Origin: Fistulifera solaris
Taxonomy: Eukaryota > Bacillariophyta > Bacillariophyceae > Naviculales > Stauroneidaceae
Assembly (NCBI GenBank): GCA_030295235.1
Contig: AP026137.1
Coordinates: forward strand, 248,001-312,000
DNA: 64,000 nt
Direction of reading: 5' to 3'
This document shows, piece by piece, positions 1-12,528 of this stretch (within the stretch, counting starts at the first letter, position 1; the number at the start of each line of letters is the position of its first letter). Under the pieces are notes generated by a model. The model was not told the origin of the DNA. It worked only from the letters and a program-made list of their open reading frames with translations, and searched no databases. Position numbers and translations under genes: made by a program.

Positions 1-3000
1 TAACTTCCCGGTGCTCCTGGTGGCCCCGGTCGTCCTGGGGGACCAGGCATTGGGCCCGGTGGACCAGCAGCAGGTAAACGAGCTCCAGCAGACGCACCAG
101 GGTTGTGAACAAAGTCCATGAACTCTAAATAACTGTGGGTACCTCCTTGGAACGATGCACGGTCTTCGACCATAAACCAAAAGAATCGCCCTTCCCAGAA
201 AGCGTCACCCTCTTTTACGATATTTATTTTTGCACTGACGGTGTAGGGATCGGCAACATCATCACGTAATGCGTGCACGATGGCACCGAATCGAGTTGCG
301 AACGAGTCACCACTCGTCAACACCTTGATCTGATAAAAAGATAAAAAACAATCAAATTAAGTCTCTAAGGTTGAAAAAGAAAACAAAACAACGGAAGTCT
401 TGCTTACCTGCTGAGGATCAACATCGTCTAGTGAGTGGACGCCGAACAAGGATCCGATCACATTCATATCGGCCGTCCGTCCAACCCAGAGATACATTTC
501 AACGCCGTTGTCAAGCAAAAAGACGCCATCGCTGGTCAACCTTTCTACGCTAAGATTGGCTACAGGGGGTAGCAGAATTCGGTTGCGTCCCGCCGTTGTG
601 TCCTCGTCGCTTTCGTTCACCGAGTCTTCGCTAGGAAGACCCGCCGACTCGCCCATATTGTGAATCTCAAACATACGAGGATACACATAGTGTTTCGAGT
701 CTTCGACATACATAGTGTTCAACAAATGATGCGCCTGAATTCTCTCATCTGGATGCACATCAGTTCCACCACGAAACGCAACATTCTTCATCATTGCAAG
801 AGTGTAAAGGGGGAGCAATTGCAAATTATCCGGAATGGATTTGTCCTCTCCTGCTCCTCCAACGCTTTGATCCGCCGGAGGCACAGCGTAACCAGAAACC
901 ATGCGCTTATCCCCTCCCTTGGCAGAACGAATCACTTCCACGCAGACTTGTTGCATTCGCATGCGTGCTTGGTCCAGGCCTGTCTTCAGCGAGAAATCAA
1001 GGGCCTGCTTAGCCATCAGCGCCGAGCAAGCATCGCAATCAATAGAAGCAATAACATCGGAGGTCGACGAAGTGACGGGAAGGGCTTGAGTCATCACGCG
1101 AATTCGACGTTCACCCACAGAACTCGTGTACAAAAGCGCCGCTTGCACTGTGACAAAGCTCTGTAGCAAATTTTGATCATCATGCGCCAAGTCGAATGCA
1201 TAAATTGAATCCGTATTACAATTGGGCAATGCCATCAGATCTTGTCCACGAATGAAGAAGTTTCCGTAGAAATTGGTAATCTTCATTCCCTTAGTACAGC
1301 GAATACGCATCACAGCCTCAAAAGCAGTTGTTTGGGTGAGGTTCTTGTTCAACTGCTCTTCAAAACGCTGACCATCACGTTCTAAATTGAACGACGGATA
1401 AGAGTGAAGGGTACCCGCGGTGTATTTGGGTAAATCGCCCAAGGATGCCAAATCCATGTATTGATACGGAAACAAGTACATGTCTACCGAAATCTGGTTC
1501 CGACTAAATTCAATGGCGGTATCTTTGTACCATGTATTTTCTGGACGAAGAACTTTCACTTCGTTGGGTGTTCCCATCAAGGCGGGCTGTTCGCGTGGTT
1601 TCAGACTACCGTCTCCCATATTGGGCAGAATGGATTGAAAGACGCACATTTTGCCGCCTATATCCTTCATCACGGTATATGCAGCCTTGAGCGCCGATCC
1701 GAGACAAGACTGCGATACGACTGGGTTGGCAGCAAACATATCGGGCAAATTATCCAAGAAGGTATCCACCACGGCACGCGATTCCCGCAAATTGACCAAT
1801 AAGTGTTCTGGCAACGGAACGAAAAGGTTCTTCAAGTCCGAAACGACCAACATCTGCGGACTCGACAGATCTGGAGCCAAGTTGTAGTAATGAACCGAGC
1901 TGTCGAATGTCACAAATGCCACCTTGGTGCGACCAAGTCCAGGTAGATCATCCAAACTCGCTTTGATTCCCTGAGCGGCAGCTGCCAACATACCACTGCG
2001 CACCGCGGTCGCACTGACATCGAGTACAAAGAAGTAGGACGGTTCCTGCGGGGGTCGCACCATGTATTCGGCCGGAGCCACGTACTCCACAATCGCCTTG
2101 GATAACTCGGGTCGTTCCAAGCGATCCCGGCGCAATCCCTGTTCATCCAAGTGACAAAAGTACGCCGAGGGACAGTCGTTGACTTGACCGCAAATGTTAC
2201 AACGCCATTTGCGACCGTGTTCGGACCAACTGACGAACGCATTAATGTACGTACGACAGCGCTTACATCGCACAATTCCGGCCGTCCTGGGCACCACGGT
2301 AGCAACTTCTTCCTCATCAGGAGCCAAGGGAGCCAAGGGTCGAAGAATGCCACCCAACGGTACTTTGCAAGCCGTCGCTTGATTGGCCGATTGCGGAAGC
2401 TTTCCGCACGCCAATCGAAAAATGCGTTCGGGAATCTGAATGCTGTAATCGACATTTTCATTGACCGGTGCGGCACCCGGCAGAGCTCCCGGCATCATTC
2501 CCGGAGCGGCGGGTCCAGCCGGTGCCTGCTGGTAAAAGTTCGAGGGAGCCGGTTGCGAAGGGGCAGCCGGAGGTGCCGACATCATCTGGGGAGCGCCAGG
2601 ACGAGGTGCGGCGGGCTGAAAAATTTGGGGTCCCGGAGGAACAACATCGCCGCGTCCTGGAGGAGCTTGGAAGTCGGCAGGCTGCGGTGGAGGTGGTGCC
2701 CCAACGGCAGGAGGAGGCTGAAAACCAGGTTAGGGTACAGCCCCACCGGGAGGCCCGAACGATCCCGGAGGGCGAAACGTGTTGCCTGGAGCAGGAGGAG
2801 CACCTCTGAATAGTCGGTCGCGAAAGTAGAAAGAGTAAGGAAGTGAGAAAGGAGTACAATAGAAAAGACACAAATTGCTTGTCTTTTAAGCGACATATCA
2901 CGACACAAACGCTTCGGCATGACTTACCCGGGTGCACCCATTTGACCCGGCGGCGGCGGGGGAGCAAACCTTGCCCTGATTGCAACGACATGTTTCCCAT

Positions 3001-3145
3001 TGCTGAATTTAATTGTGTCGTCCCCTGAGCTTGAAAGGGAGGAGGAGGAGCAGCCGTACCTCCTGCAGGGGGGAGGCGGCTGAAACCGTCCGCCAGCGGG
3101 AGGCGGAACAAAACGTTGATTTGGAGGCGGCGGGAAGTTTGACAT
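1..3145 (-). CDS. SEC24: COPII coat subunit Sec24 (3' end cut by window edge)
   Basis: Cargo-binding subunit of the COPII coat that buds vesicles from the ER. Exons on the minus strand are 2928-3145, 408-2805 and 1-329, with introns 2806-2927 (GTAAGTC...CAG) and 330-407 (GTAAGC...CAG). A Pro/Gly-rich N-terminal tail is followed by the Sec23/24 zinc finger (two CxxC pairs near 2170-2280), the trunk domain (FFVLDVSATAVRSGML), the beta-sandwich and helical regions, and the gelsolin-like end (LLDNGVEMYLWVG). The coding frame continues past position 1 in a Pro/Gly-rich tail. In the N-terminal tail the frame slips at a C6 run (near 3065) and at a T3 run (near 2957), and there is one in-frame TAA (2730-2732). 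The rest is intact over 740 codons. The slips are most likely sequencing errors. Start chosen at MSNFPPPP, the first Met of the proline-rich tail. Confidence 0.93.
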
Positions 3146-3647
3146 TTTTGCTTTTCAGCTTAAACCAATGATTCAAAGGAGCGCGACGAATAGCAATGAC
3201 AATTATCAGGACTATATCTTTCCTAAAAGCAATTTCAAAGAGCCAATGCAATGTTTGTTTTGTTTCTCAACGGTACGAACGCACTGCGTGTTTTTTGCGA
3301 TGTCTCTTTTTATTTTTGACGGTCGACGGTCGACCGTCCATTTTGTTTGCGTTTGGCTTTACTTTTACGCCATAGAGTAAATTACGCAGTGTACACGGAG
3401 TAGTACAAAGTCATTCTTGGTCGGCGTACAGACGCATAGTCATTCAGCACACGATTACCGCTACGATATAATGACAGTCTGAAAGGGAAGCGAAAACTCT
3501 AGGATCAGCTTGATATTACACTTGAGGTTTAGGTCGACCGCTAACATGTTGCAACTCTTCTCTGTCCACAAAGCAAATAAAAACAGCATAAAAATCTACA
3601 AAGAAACACTTCCTACGAAAAAAGGGAAATCAATTATCTCGAGCATT
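3146..3647. other. Intergenic, SEC24 upstream region
   Basis: About 500 bp between the SEC24 start and the 3' end of A1. It should hold the SEC24 promoter. It contains a short perfect repeat of GGTCGACGGTCGACCGTC (near 3321-3338). No coding region or RNA gene seen. Confidence 0.5.
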
Positions 3648-4929
3648 CTATTCTAACGTTATGATAAATGGTATAAACGACATAAAACAAACTCCACATC
3701 CCAACAAAGCAGAAATGGATGCATTCGAACGACGATTCACAAGAGCCGACTCAACTACCATTTTCGACTTCTTCACCCGGAAACGCTTCTCCCGCACATG
3801 AAAGGCATACACTTGTTCGTGAACGATACACATCAGCGCATGTACTTATCAAACGAATAGTACCCGGGAACAACGGTGTCACGAGAAACATGTGGAAGAT
3901 CGTCGTCCACGTAAGAACGGAAATGTGCTGGATGGACCAACTCTCCAAGATGATTTCGGGAAGAACATATTTTCTTCCAAGGTATTTTCAACACGACGAA
4001 AGCTGCGATCGAATCTGCGTTCGCTGGCCGGCCTCCTTCTGCAACTCCAATGACTTCGTCATAGTACAGGCATTGCTTCTCTCCATCCGTCAACGAATGA
4101 TGACTGGGAATCTCGATGACAATAGACACAAGGACTGGCTTAAAGCTAAAACGAGAACGACGATCACTCGCGAATGGATGACGACGCCAGTGTCAGCGAT
4201 GTAGACGACGACGATGATGATGATTCTGAAGTGTCACAAAGAAAAGCACTGGTCAACACTGCCGAAGCTGGAATCTCCGTCCCCCGTTCACATGCACCCA
4301 CGACAACATCTCGTCAGACAACGTGTAGATATCGCCGTCAGCAGACGAAACAACGCGACGGATCACTTGAAACGAATGCATCAACAGCATCGCTTTTGAA
4401 GTCAGCTGGGAATGAAGGAAACACAGACTGCAAACCATGAATACTCGTCGTTCGTCGGGCGCTTGAAAGCAGGCTTCACGAACTTCTTCACCGCAGCCCC
4501 AAGTCCGCGAGCAATGCTGGAACGACGACGGGCGCTTTAGTGTCAACAAAGCATTCGAGCGCACACGCCAGCATCGCCGGGGCAAGAAGCAAGACTGCAT
4601 GAACGCACCGCAAGAGCTTCCTCCGCTGTAAGTCCTTCGCTAATCTCTGCCCACAGCAGCATTTCTTCAAGCGTTGGCATGTCCTCAATCGGCGAGAAGA
4701 CCCAAGCGCGCAACTCGTCGACACTGTCATTCTGGTCGATCATCACGTAAGATACATTGGAAACGAACGGCAAACTGTCCAGTTTTTCATCAACTTTCTT
4801 CAAATCGATGGGGACCTTGTAAGACGCAGGCGAGCTGCGGTGACGCAGATTCGCTTGCTTCCGCTTGAAAACCGACTTTACGCGACTCCGGAGGTTTCGA
4901 GAAGATGTTAACAAGCTTCTGATTTGCAT
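3648..4929 (-). pseudogene. Family A member A1 (unknown function, frame-broken)
   Basis: I do not recognise this family, which occurs seven times in the window. A1 and A3 form a subfamily that starts MQIRSLLTSSRNLRSR and carries an acidic stretch (DELRAWVFSPIEDMPTLEE) not present in the other copies. It is followed by the shared core: VSIVIEIPSHHSLTDGEK, then NHLGELVHPAHF, then a basic C-terminus (REKRFRVKKSKMVVE). These parts lie in different minus-strand frames, with at least four frame changes over about 1.3 kb, so as read it cannot make one protein. A3 has matching parts in the same order, so the ancestral gene was about 380-400 codons. The start is the Met aligned with A3. True decay and base-calling error cannot be separated here, but the number of changes favours decay. 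Confidence 0.6.
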
Positions 4930-5496
4930 TTGATGTCAATTGATTGATACAATAGGCAATAGTAAGTGTAAAGGCAACAAAACGGGTTTTTGTGAATTTT
5001 TTGCTGCTGCGGCGGCGCTGCTGCTGACGGACGACGTATAGACCGTTCTGAAAGAGTACCGCATTGCATGATTTCATATTTTCTTCATACATCGGAAATA
5101 CCTCAATGACTCTTAGCGGTACTTGTCGATCGTAGCTGGTAGTAGTCTAGACTAAAAGGTATAATAGTCTCTAAACTTGCAAACTTTAATAAAATGCTAG
5201 ACAAGTATTCAATATTTTTATAGTAAATAAACTACACTAAGGCAATTGTTGACGCAAAACGACTTTAAAACTCTTTTATTTTTTTAAGTTGGCAGTTGAT
5301 CATGATGAAACGAGACGAACGAAAGCAAAACGCATTTCAAAGCGAGAAGAACCATAACTCAACACAAACGATGCGAATGCGCACTAAATACCTTCGGAAA
5401 CAGCCTTGGATGTGGATGTTAGAGCAAATATAAAAATGCGGCGGTTGCAACTGCATTGATCGGCAAAAACCGACCACAGAGACCCACACACAAAAT
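4930..5496. other. Intergenic between A1 start and A2 end
   Basis: Holds the A1 upstream region with a CTG/CGG-rich tract (about 5001-5032) that recurs upstream of the other A genes. A degenerate copy of a unit (AGCGGTACTTGTC ... AATGCTAGACAAGT ... GGCAATTG, about 5115-5245) is also found twice in front of C1 (16.5-16.9 kb). No gene seen. Confidence 0.5.
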
Positions 5497-6273
5497 TTAT
5501 GGCTGTGTGGTAGAGTGGAAGATCCCGTGCAGCTTGGCGTCATAGAAGCGCTGCCGTACTCAAGCATGTAGTACATGAAGACCCTCCACGACGAGAAGCC
5601 CGGAACAGAAGTACCAGGGCGAACTTCAGTCAACAGAGCACCAGCGAGAGTACGGTAGGAAATGAGCGGGATGGATTAACTCTCCGAGGTGATTGTGAAA
5701 GAACATATCCTCTTCAAACACATTCTCGATGCAACGGAAGCTTCCTTCAAACGCAACTTCCATTGCGCTCTTATTCGCCTCCGCCTCCAACGTCAGCTTG
5801 TCAGTATACAAACGTTGCTTCTCTTCCACCGACATTGAAAAACAACTGGAAATCTCGATGACACTGGTTACAAGCTCCGAAGCAAAGGTGACGCGACGAA
5901 CACGACGCTGAATCAAGGATGTCAGGTCACTCTCGTTCGAAAGGACCGAACTAGCAGCAATGCTAGCGGTGTCGCACTCAGCGAAGTCAATCTCGTGTAC
6001 CGACGACATCAGCCGTTCTCGCGAACGACGCATCACTTCATTCGCTTCGATAGGTGACGTTAAAGCGAGCATGATATCTTCACGTCTCTCTTCTTCCCGA
6101 GAACACAGCACCGGAGACGACAAGTGCATCATTATCATACCTCGACTCAACCGCAGGTTCATGCGACATTCGCGAACGCTTTGCTCAGGACTTTCTGCTC
6201 GCTTTTCCGGGGCAGACGAGTTCACGTGACTGTTAATGCTTAAAGCAGCATCAAATTGGGTAGAAACTTGCAT
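5497..6273 (-). CDS. Family A member A2 (unknown function)
   Basis: Unknown protein. One frame runs from MQVSTQFDAALSINS, the Met that aligns with A4's MQVSEHS start, through an N-terminal Ser/Arg-rich part, the core RRVTFASELVTSVIEISS, a Glu-rich stretch and EDMFFHNHLGELIHPAHF. The final part, aligned with the C-terminus of other copies (RFYDAKLHGIFHS), lies in another frame, so there is at least one frame change near 5640. No intron is needed in front of the RVTF motif, unlike A4-A7. It is the most divergent member and the only one with a long unbroken frame across the core. Its 5' flank is interrupted 75 bp upstream by a Copia element. No domain of known function recognised. Confidence 0.5.
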
Positions 6274-6347
6274 TGTTTTGGTTGGATAGACGATAATATC
6301 GATTCTAGTTTGCAAAGGGGGTGTTTTTGTGTTTTTTGCTATGCTGC

Positions 6348-6814
6348 TGTTGAAATCTCTACCGCGGTATCAGGGACTCCACACACCCCAGACGAAAGAC
6401 TATTGAAACACAACTTTGCTCCAAACACTCGTTTACAGAATTATGACGATTTCCTACGATTACTTTTGCTCTCCTCTTTTCCACTGGTTTACGATCTGAT
6501 CTTGACTTGATCGTGCCAAGTCCATTTCTCCGATAACAACTTTAAAATAAAAACAGATAATTCTCCCGAGCCACCAGATTCTTCATTTCGCATTCCTTAG
6601 CAACAACCATCGTCCATAATTGCACATTAGATTCTTCCGTGATCCCAAATCCCCAAACATATAGTTCAAACACTTCCGAAAACTCCGTTTACGAATAGAG
6701 TCACTCCCAATAAACTAAACGGTCATTTCGAACCATTCCGACATTCGCTGACGTGTCCACTCATGACTGACAATCTTTCAGTCCGACACTCAACCTTGAT
6801 CACTCTCTTTGACA
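6348..6814 (-). repeat. 3' LTR of the Copia element
   Basis: 467 bp. On the minus strand it begins TGTCAAAGAG and ends TTTCAACA, and it matches the repeat at 11192-11677 almost base for base apart from one short indel. Confidence 0.88.
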
Positions 6815-9800
6815 TCCTCCCTGTCGGCTGCTAAGATTAGCTGCGTCATGAGTCCCTCTCTAACAACCGGCACCAACAGATCATGGATTTTCTCTGTCAC
6901 ATTCTTGGTCTCCAGATCTGCAATGTTCCTTTCCGATCGAGTAAACTTCACAACCAGCCTAGCTTCTTCTTCCTCCGTTGCAGCCATCATTTCTCTGATA
7001 AAATGCATCCGGATATCGATGTGTTTCGTCCTATTCCCCACAACTTGGTTCTCCATCAAGAAGATTGCGCCCGTATTATCTTCAAACAACGTAGCCGGTC
7101 GAATCTTCACCTTCGGAAACAACTCTTCGAATAGCATCTGCAAAAACTTGATGTCCGTCGCACACGTAGATGCCGCGTAATATTCCGCCTCCGACTTCGA
7201 CAATGTCACCGCCGGTTGCAACTTGCTTGAAAAGCCACACAAACAACCTCCAATGGTAACAAAGTAACCAGTAACACTTTTCCGCGTCTCCTTGTTCGTA
7301 GCAAAGTTCGAATCCACCCATGCGTAAACCTTCAAATCAACAGGCTCGCGCAACTTCAAATCAACGTCCGTACTCTCGAGATAGCCAACCAATCTCTTCA
7401 TCGCTCTCCAATGTTCTTCACCTGGCGAATCCATAAACATTGCAAGTTCCCTAACCGCATTTCCACATTCCGGAGCTACTTTCCGCACCAGCCACATGAG
7501 ACGCCCGAAACTTCCGATACTGATCCTTGTTCACTGGTTCGCCTTCGTGCTTCACAAGCGATTCCCCTGGATATCCCGGTGTCTTCTCCGCTTTCAACGG
7601 TCCAATCAGCTCCTTCCAATCTTTCACTATCTCATCCTTGTACTCATCCATTCGCACTTCGTAAAACTCTGCTGCTTCATCTGACTTTCTCTCGCACCAA
7701 ACTCCCAAGTGTTTCTGAATAGGGCCCAACTCCGTAATGTTGAAGCGCTTCTTGATCTCTTTCTTGAACCAATTGATTTCCTCTTGGGGACCGGCAAGGA
7801 TACAATCATCGACATACACAACGATGATCAAAACTGTCTCGCCGTTCACCACTTTAAACCAAACACACGGATCCGCAGCGCTCTGAATAAGCCCCAGCTT
7901 CCTCAACTCGGCACAGTAGAGCATGAAGTACTCTCTTGGACTCTGAACCAAACCGTACATGGCTCTCTCCAATAGAATGATGTAGTCAATCAATTCCTCA
8001 TACGTGATGTACCCAAACTCATATAGCCCAAAGGGCCATTCAAGATACACCTCCTCTCTCAACTTCGGCTTCCAGAAACGCGGCCTCAACGTCAATAACT
8101 TCCGTCACCCACATCTTCTTCCACATGTATAACACAACTGCCAATACCATTCGAACCGACATATCCAATGCAACAGGTGAATGCGAAAGAGTAAAGTCCA
8201 CACCAGGGATTTGAACAAACCCCCGCTGCAAGACAAGTCCGGAAGCTTTGAAACGAATTCCTGTCGCCTCTTTCTTCTTCTTGAAAATCCACTTCGGTAG
8301 TGACAGGCTTTCGTCCTCTCTCCTTCATCTGCTTTCTAGGAACCATCTTCCAAGCATCTCTCTTGATGAAGTTCTCAATCTCCTTCTTCATTGCCTCTTT
8401 CCACTTGTCTGCATCCCGGACCAACCAAAGCTTCCTTGTAAGTTTTCGGTGCACCAGGATCCGACACCAACTCCGTATTCAAAACATAATGAAAATAACC
8501 TTCCGACACATCAATGGCATTGACCTCTCCTCCTTTGGCGTTCATTGTTGGGTTGTATGAAGTGTTCAGCCTTGCCATCTCTCTATTCAGTCTTTTCACT
8601 GTCAATTGCGTCTCTTTCGGCTGATTCGGTGCTGGAGTATTGTCCGCCGTAGCCTCAGGTACCAGAGCTTCCGTAGGACCTTCCACAGCCTCTTCGACAA
8701 CTTCCTCTGCCGCTTTCTCTTCGACAACTTTCCTCCCTGCTCCAGCATCGACATCTGCGAGCAACACCGGCCGAATTGTGACTTCCTCCCCAATTTGATC
8801 ATCCTTTAGGTCGACTTCCATTCCAGTTGCAAACATCCTCAACTCTAATGCAACCGAAGCACTCGAACCATGCCAATCTGCCCAAGTGACGTCACGCGAG
8901 AGAATGACAATATTTTCCTCCGGCTTGTAAACTCGACACGTATCGCCTGAATGCGAATCCGCGTATCCAACCATCACACATTTCACTGCCTTCTTCTCCA
9001 TCTTTCGCTGTTTGTTGCGTGAAAGTCACGTATCCAATCCGCCCCCACTGAACCAAGTGTTGCAATATCTTAGGATGCTCGCCGTACCACGCATAATCCG
9101 GGCTCGATTCCACATTCCGATTAGGGACAGCGTTATCCAACTTTGTTGCCGTGTGAACAGCCTCCGGCCACAACTTTCCTTGATGCTCATCCGGCAACTT
9201 CGCCAACATCATCGCAAGGGCCTTATCGCCGAATTGTCGTGAACTTTCTCTCAACAACACCGTTCATCTGCGGAGTATGTGGGGCAGTAAACTCCATAGC
9301 TATGCCCCTCGACTCACATATCTCCTGAATCTTTCCGTTCTCGCCTGCATTATCACACCGAATGTATTTCACGTTTACGCTCGGATCTCCCTTCAAGCGA
9401 TCAAGAAACAACGTCATGATATTCCCAATCATCGACTTCTTCAGTAACAAAGAAACTCCAAGCCTTGCGCGTGTAGTCATCCACCAATAAGATCCAGTAG
9501 CAACTCTGTCCCAACGATTTCTTGTAGGGCCCGCTGATGTCCACATAGAATCGTTCTCCTTTCGCGACTTTGGTCGCCGTTGACTTGCACACCGACTTCG
9601 CCGCTTTGCATACGCTGCACGCCTCGCATGTCTCCTTAGTTCCAGTCAACTCAATTCCTAACTGTTTCATGAGGCTCTTCAACGAACGTCGCTTGCATGT
9701 CCGTACATCTCGTGCGCCAGCGTTTATGTCCATCTTCACTTTCGTCTCGACAGCATGGACATTGGACTTCACAACACTGCCCTTCAGATAGTACAACCCA

Positions 9801-11191
9801 TAATGTGACTGAGGCACCGTCAACACACTCTTTCCCGAAGGGTCAGTAATCTTCATCGCACAACTGGTCATCTCAATCTTGCACCCTTGCTTCACTAGAG
9901 CCCCTGTACTTATGATATTCTTCAGCGAACGTCGGCACCACCTTGACTTCACTCAACTTCATAGTACCACCCACAGTAGCGAGCTCGAGTATACCCTTCT
10001 TGTGTACTTTGACTTCCGTTCCGTCACCAACAATCAAAGACTCCTTCGGTCGAAACAACATCGCGCAAAATTGTTTCATCAACAACAACATGGCACGTCG
10101 CTCCACTGTCGAGAAGAAACTTGTCCTTGTCTTCGACCTTCAACACTTCGACCGCACCAACTTGATGAACAACTCCACAGAACTCTTCGCCGCCTTTGCC
10201 GACCTCATAGCACATGCCCACAAACGTGTTCAACTCCTTGTTGTCCGACTTCGAATCCTTGCCATTCGACTTCTCTGGACACTCGCGACTGAAGTGGCCT
10301 TCCTTGCCACAGTTGAAGCAAACTTTCTTCTTGTCGCTCTTGCACTCCGCTGCCTTGTGTTCCCTGCTTGCCGCAGTTGCGGCACTTTCCCTGAACTTCT
10401 TCTTAAAGCCACCCTTGCCCTTCTCGACGCTTTTAATGCTAGATTTTTGTTTTCTTTTTTTTTCTTTTTTCTTTTTCTTCGCTTTTCTTCGTCGTCCTTG
10501 GGCTTGAAACAGCGCTTCCACTTGTTCCTGATTTCCTTCTCGAGGTCTTCAATCGAGGTCTCGTTGATCTTCCCGCTCAACTTGGTAATCACATCCGAAT
10601 ATTCTTCAGGAAGGTTGGCCAAGTAGTGGGCCTTCAACACGAAACTTGGCTTAACGTACTGCGATCCGATCGTCTTCAACTGATTCTGCAACCGATCGCA
10701 CTCCAAGAAGAACTTGTCGGGGTCATCCTCCTTCGGACGCCAACTTGCACCGACCAAACTCCGCCAACACTTCTGCCAAATCTTCCTCGCTGTTCCGGGC
10801 GTACTTCACATCCAAAAGCTTGAATGCCTCTCTCGCATCACCATCCGCTCTCTTGACAAGACCCAAAGGAACTCCTTCGCAAGCAATCACCAACAAGTCG
10901 ATGATCTCGAGATTGCTTCGATATAGCTCCTTGTCCTTCGCCGCCGCCGCCTCCCATCGCAACTTCTTTCGTGAGGAATCTCGGTCTTCAAGTCATCAAA
11001 CACACTGGTCCAACCTCGCTTCGTGATCAGCGACATCGTCTTGAACTTCCAATCATCGTGACGACTTCTCGGCGACCTTGTCATCCAACGGGTAGAAGGT
11101 CAAAGCCCTCATCTTCTCTCCCTCGTCGGCCATCTTGTCTTGTCTTGTCTCGTAACTCTTTTTTTTTCTCAAACGCCCACGCTTTAAAGCG

Positions 11192-11677
11192 TGTTGAAAT
11201 CTCTACCGCGGTCTGTAACTGCTCTCGGCTATCGGGGACTCCACACACCCCAGACGAAAGACTATTGAAACACAACTTTGCTCCAAACACTCGTTTACAG
11301 AATTATGACGATTTCCTACGATTACTTTTGCTCTCCTCTTTTCCACTGGTTTACGATCTGATCTTGACTTGATCGTGCCAAGTCCATTTCTCCGATAACA
11401 ACTTTAAAATAAAAACAGATAATTCTCCCGAGCCACCAGATTCTTCATTTCGCATTCCTTAGCAACAACCATCGTCCATAATTGCACATTAGATTCTTCC
11501 GTGATCCCAAATCCCCAAACATATAGTTCGAAACACTTCCGAAAACTCTGTTTACGAATAGAGTCACTCCCAATAAACTAAACGGTCATTTCGAACCATT
11601 CCGACATTCGCTGACGTGTCCACTCATGACTGACAATCTTTCAGTCCGACACTCAACCTTGATCACTCTCTTTGACA
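11192..11677 (-). repeat. 5' LTR of the Copia element
   Basis: 486 bp. Same termini as the copy at 6348-6814, with about 18 extra bases near its internal end. Very few other differences, which implies a young insertion. Confidence 0.88.
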
Positions 11678-12528
11678 TGCTGCGGCGCTGCTGCTGTTGA
11701 CGAGCGGGGACAGAGCTGTTTGGTGGTAAGACATCGTTCTCTATGTAGTTGAAACCGGTCCGATTCATACTTGCAATAATAAGAGGCAGTTATTGATGCG
11801 ATGCGATGAAGAGCTACGATGATGCGATGATGGAGGATGAATGAATGAGAATAATAGGCGTTCAGAAAGGTTACCAGGTAATCCTCATATTCATTCTGCA
11901 ATTAAAGAAAAATGGCTTAGAGATTTGAGCAACCGATAATTTGTGGGGGATGCGGTGTAAGTACTCTGCTGCCCTACGAATTTTGCTCTTCGTCTGAAGC
12001 GACGAACTAGCCGTCCCGCAACGGTCTTCGGTCCAGCGTCCCCAAATTCGGTGGGCGATTAGCAGTCTGAGCTGGCAAATGCACGTAAAGGATACAATAC
12101 GGGAATTTTCATTTAGCCTGTGTTTAAGACGCCACAATACCTCAATAAGTGAATGATGTCAGAAGAAAGAGGAGACAGGACCCTTGACAGGACCTTGTTC
12201 ATGTTTAAGAAAGCGAAACCACAGCAAACGAGGGCAGGCCAGTTTGTAGATAAAGTGCTACAAGATCGAAGCATTATTGATAAGATCAGACAACATCATA
12301 CTGGTCTTCCCGTTTTGCAGGCTAGTGAGATTCTACTTTCTGCTGTAGTATCTACCTCCTTGCAACCAGTTTCACGGGCTGATCCCGACAAATCATCGAA
12401 GCTCAAAAAGGAATGAAGCAGACTACTGAAGGGCTAAAACGCTTCATCTTCACACTTTCAAACAAAAGTCGTTGCTACAGATTAAATGCTGGCGATGTGC
12501 GATAATAGTTACAAAGATTCGAAGATCC
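11678..12528. other. Split upstream flank of A2 and dynamin 3' flank
   Basis: 11678-11720 carries the CTG/CGG-rich tract that normally lies just upstream of family A genes. It was pushed away from A2 by the Copia element. The rest is AT-rich and shows a short GATGCGATG-type repeat near 11792-11833. The only candidate gene is the small frame at 12153-12416. Confidence 0.45.
12153..12416 (+). CDS. Small hypothetical protein (87 aa)
   Basis: A plus-strand frame of 87 codons starting MMSEERGDRTLDRTLFMF and ending KSSKLKKE. It is charged, with no membrane segment or recognised motif. It lies convergent to the dynamin gene and 113 bp from its stop. Nothing else in the window resembles it. It may be a real small gene, an exon or a chance frame. 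Confidence 0.25.
   Translation: MMSEERGDRTLDRTLFMFKKAKPQQTRAGQFVDKVLQDRSIIDKIRQHHTGLPVLQASEILLSAVVSTSLQPVSRADPDKSSKLKKE

Larger units (their letters stand above)
6348..11677 (-). mobile_element. Copia (Ty1-copia, diatom type) LTR retrotransposon, near full length
   Basis: A Copia element in minus orientation, bounded by two LTRs of 467 and 486 bp that start TGTCAAAG and end TTTCAACA. Parts seen from its 5' end: gag (about 10.2-11.15 kb), a CCHC zinc knuckle (CFNCGKEGHFSREC, about 10.32 kb), an aspartic protease motif (LLDSGATCHVV), a pre-integrase and integrase core (about 9.2-9.9 kb), reverse transcriptase with the YVDD motif (about 7.45-8.45 kb) and RNase H (6.79-7.5 kb). The order integrase before RT identifies Copia. 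A purine-rich tract precedes the 3' LTR. The short repeat TGCTGC flanks both ends as a probable target duplication. The coding part is broken, at roughly eight places, though some may be base-calling errors. The LTRs are nearly identical, so the insertion is recent. It separates the A2 start from its conserved CTG-rich upstream tract. Confidence 0.9.

Noticed and set aside
2730-2732. Very short intron to remove the in-frame stop in SEC24
   Set aside because: A GT...AG span around it would be only about 21 nt, too short for splicing; a base error or a real stop is simpler.
5497-6273. Protein phosphatase 1 docking motif (RVxF) as a common feature of family A
   Set aside because: RVTF and RVNF occur in A1-A3, but after splicing A4-A7 read AGVTF, AGVSF or AVSF without the basic residue in the right place, so the motif is not conserved.
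9943-10626. 227-codon plus-strand frame
   Set aside because: It lies opposite the gag/protease part of the Copia element and has no motif of its own.
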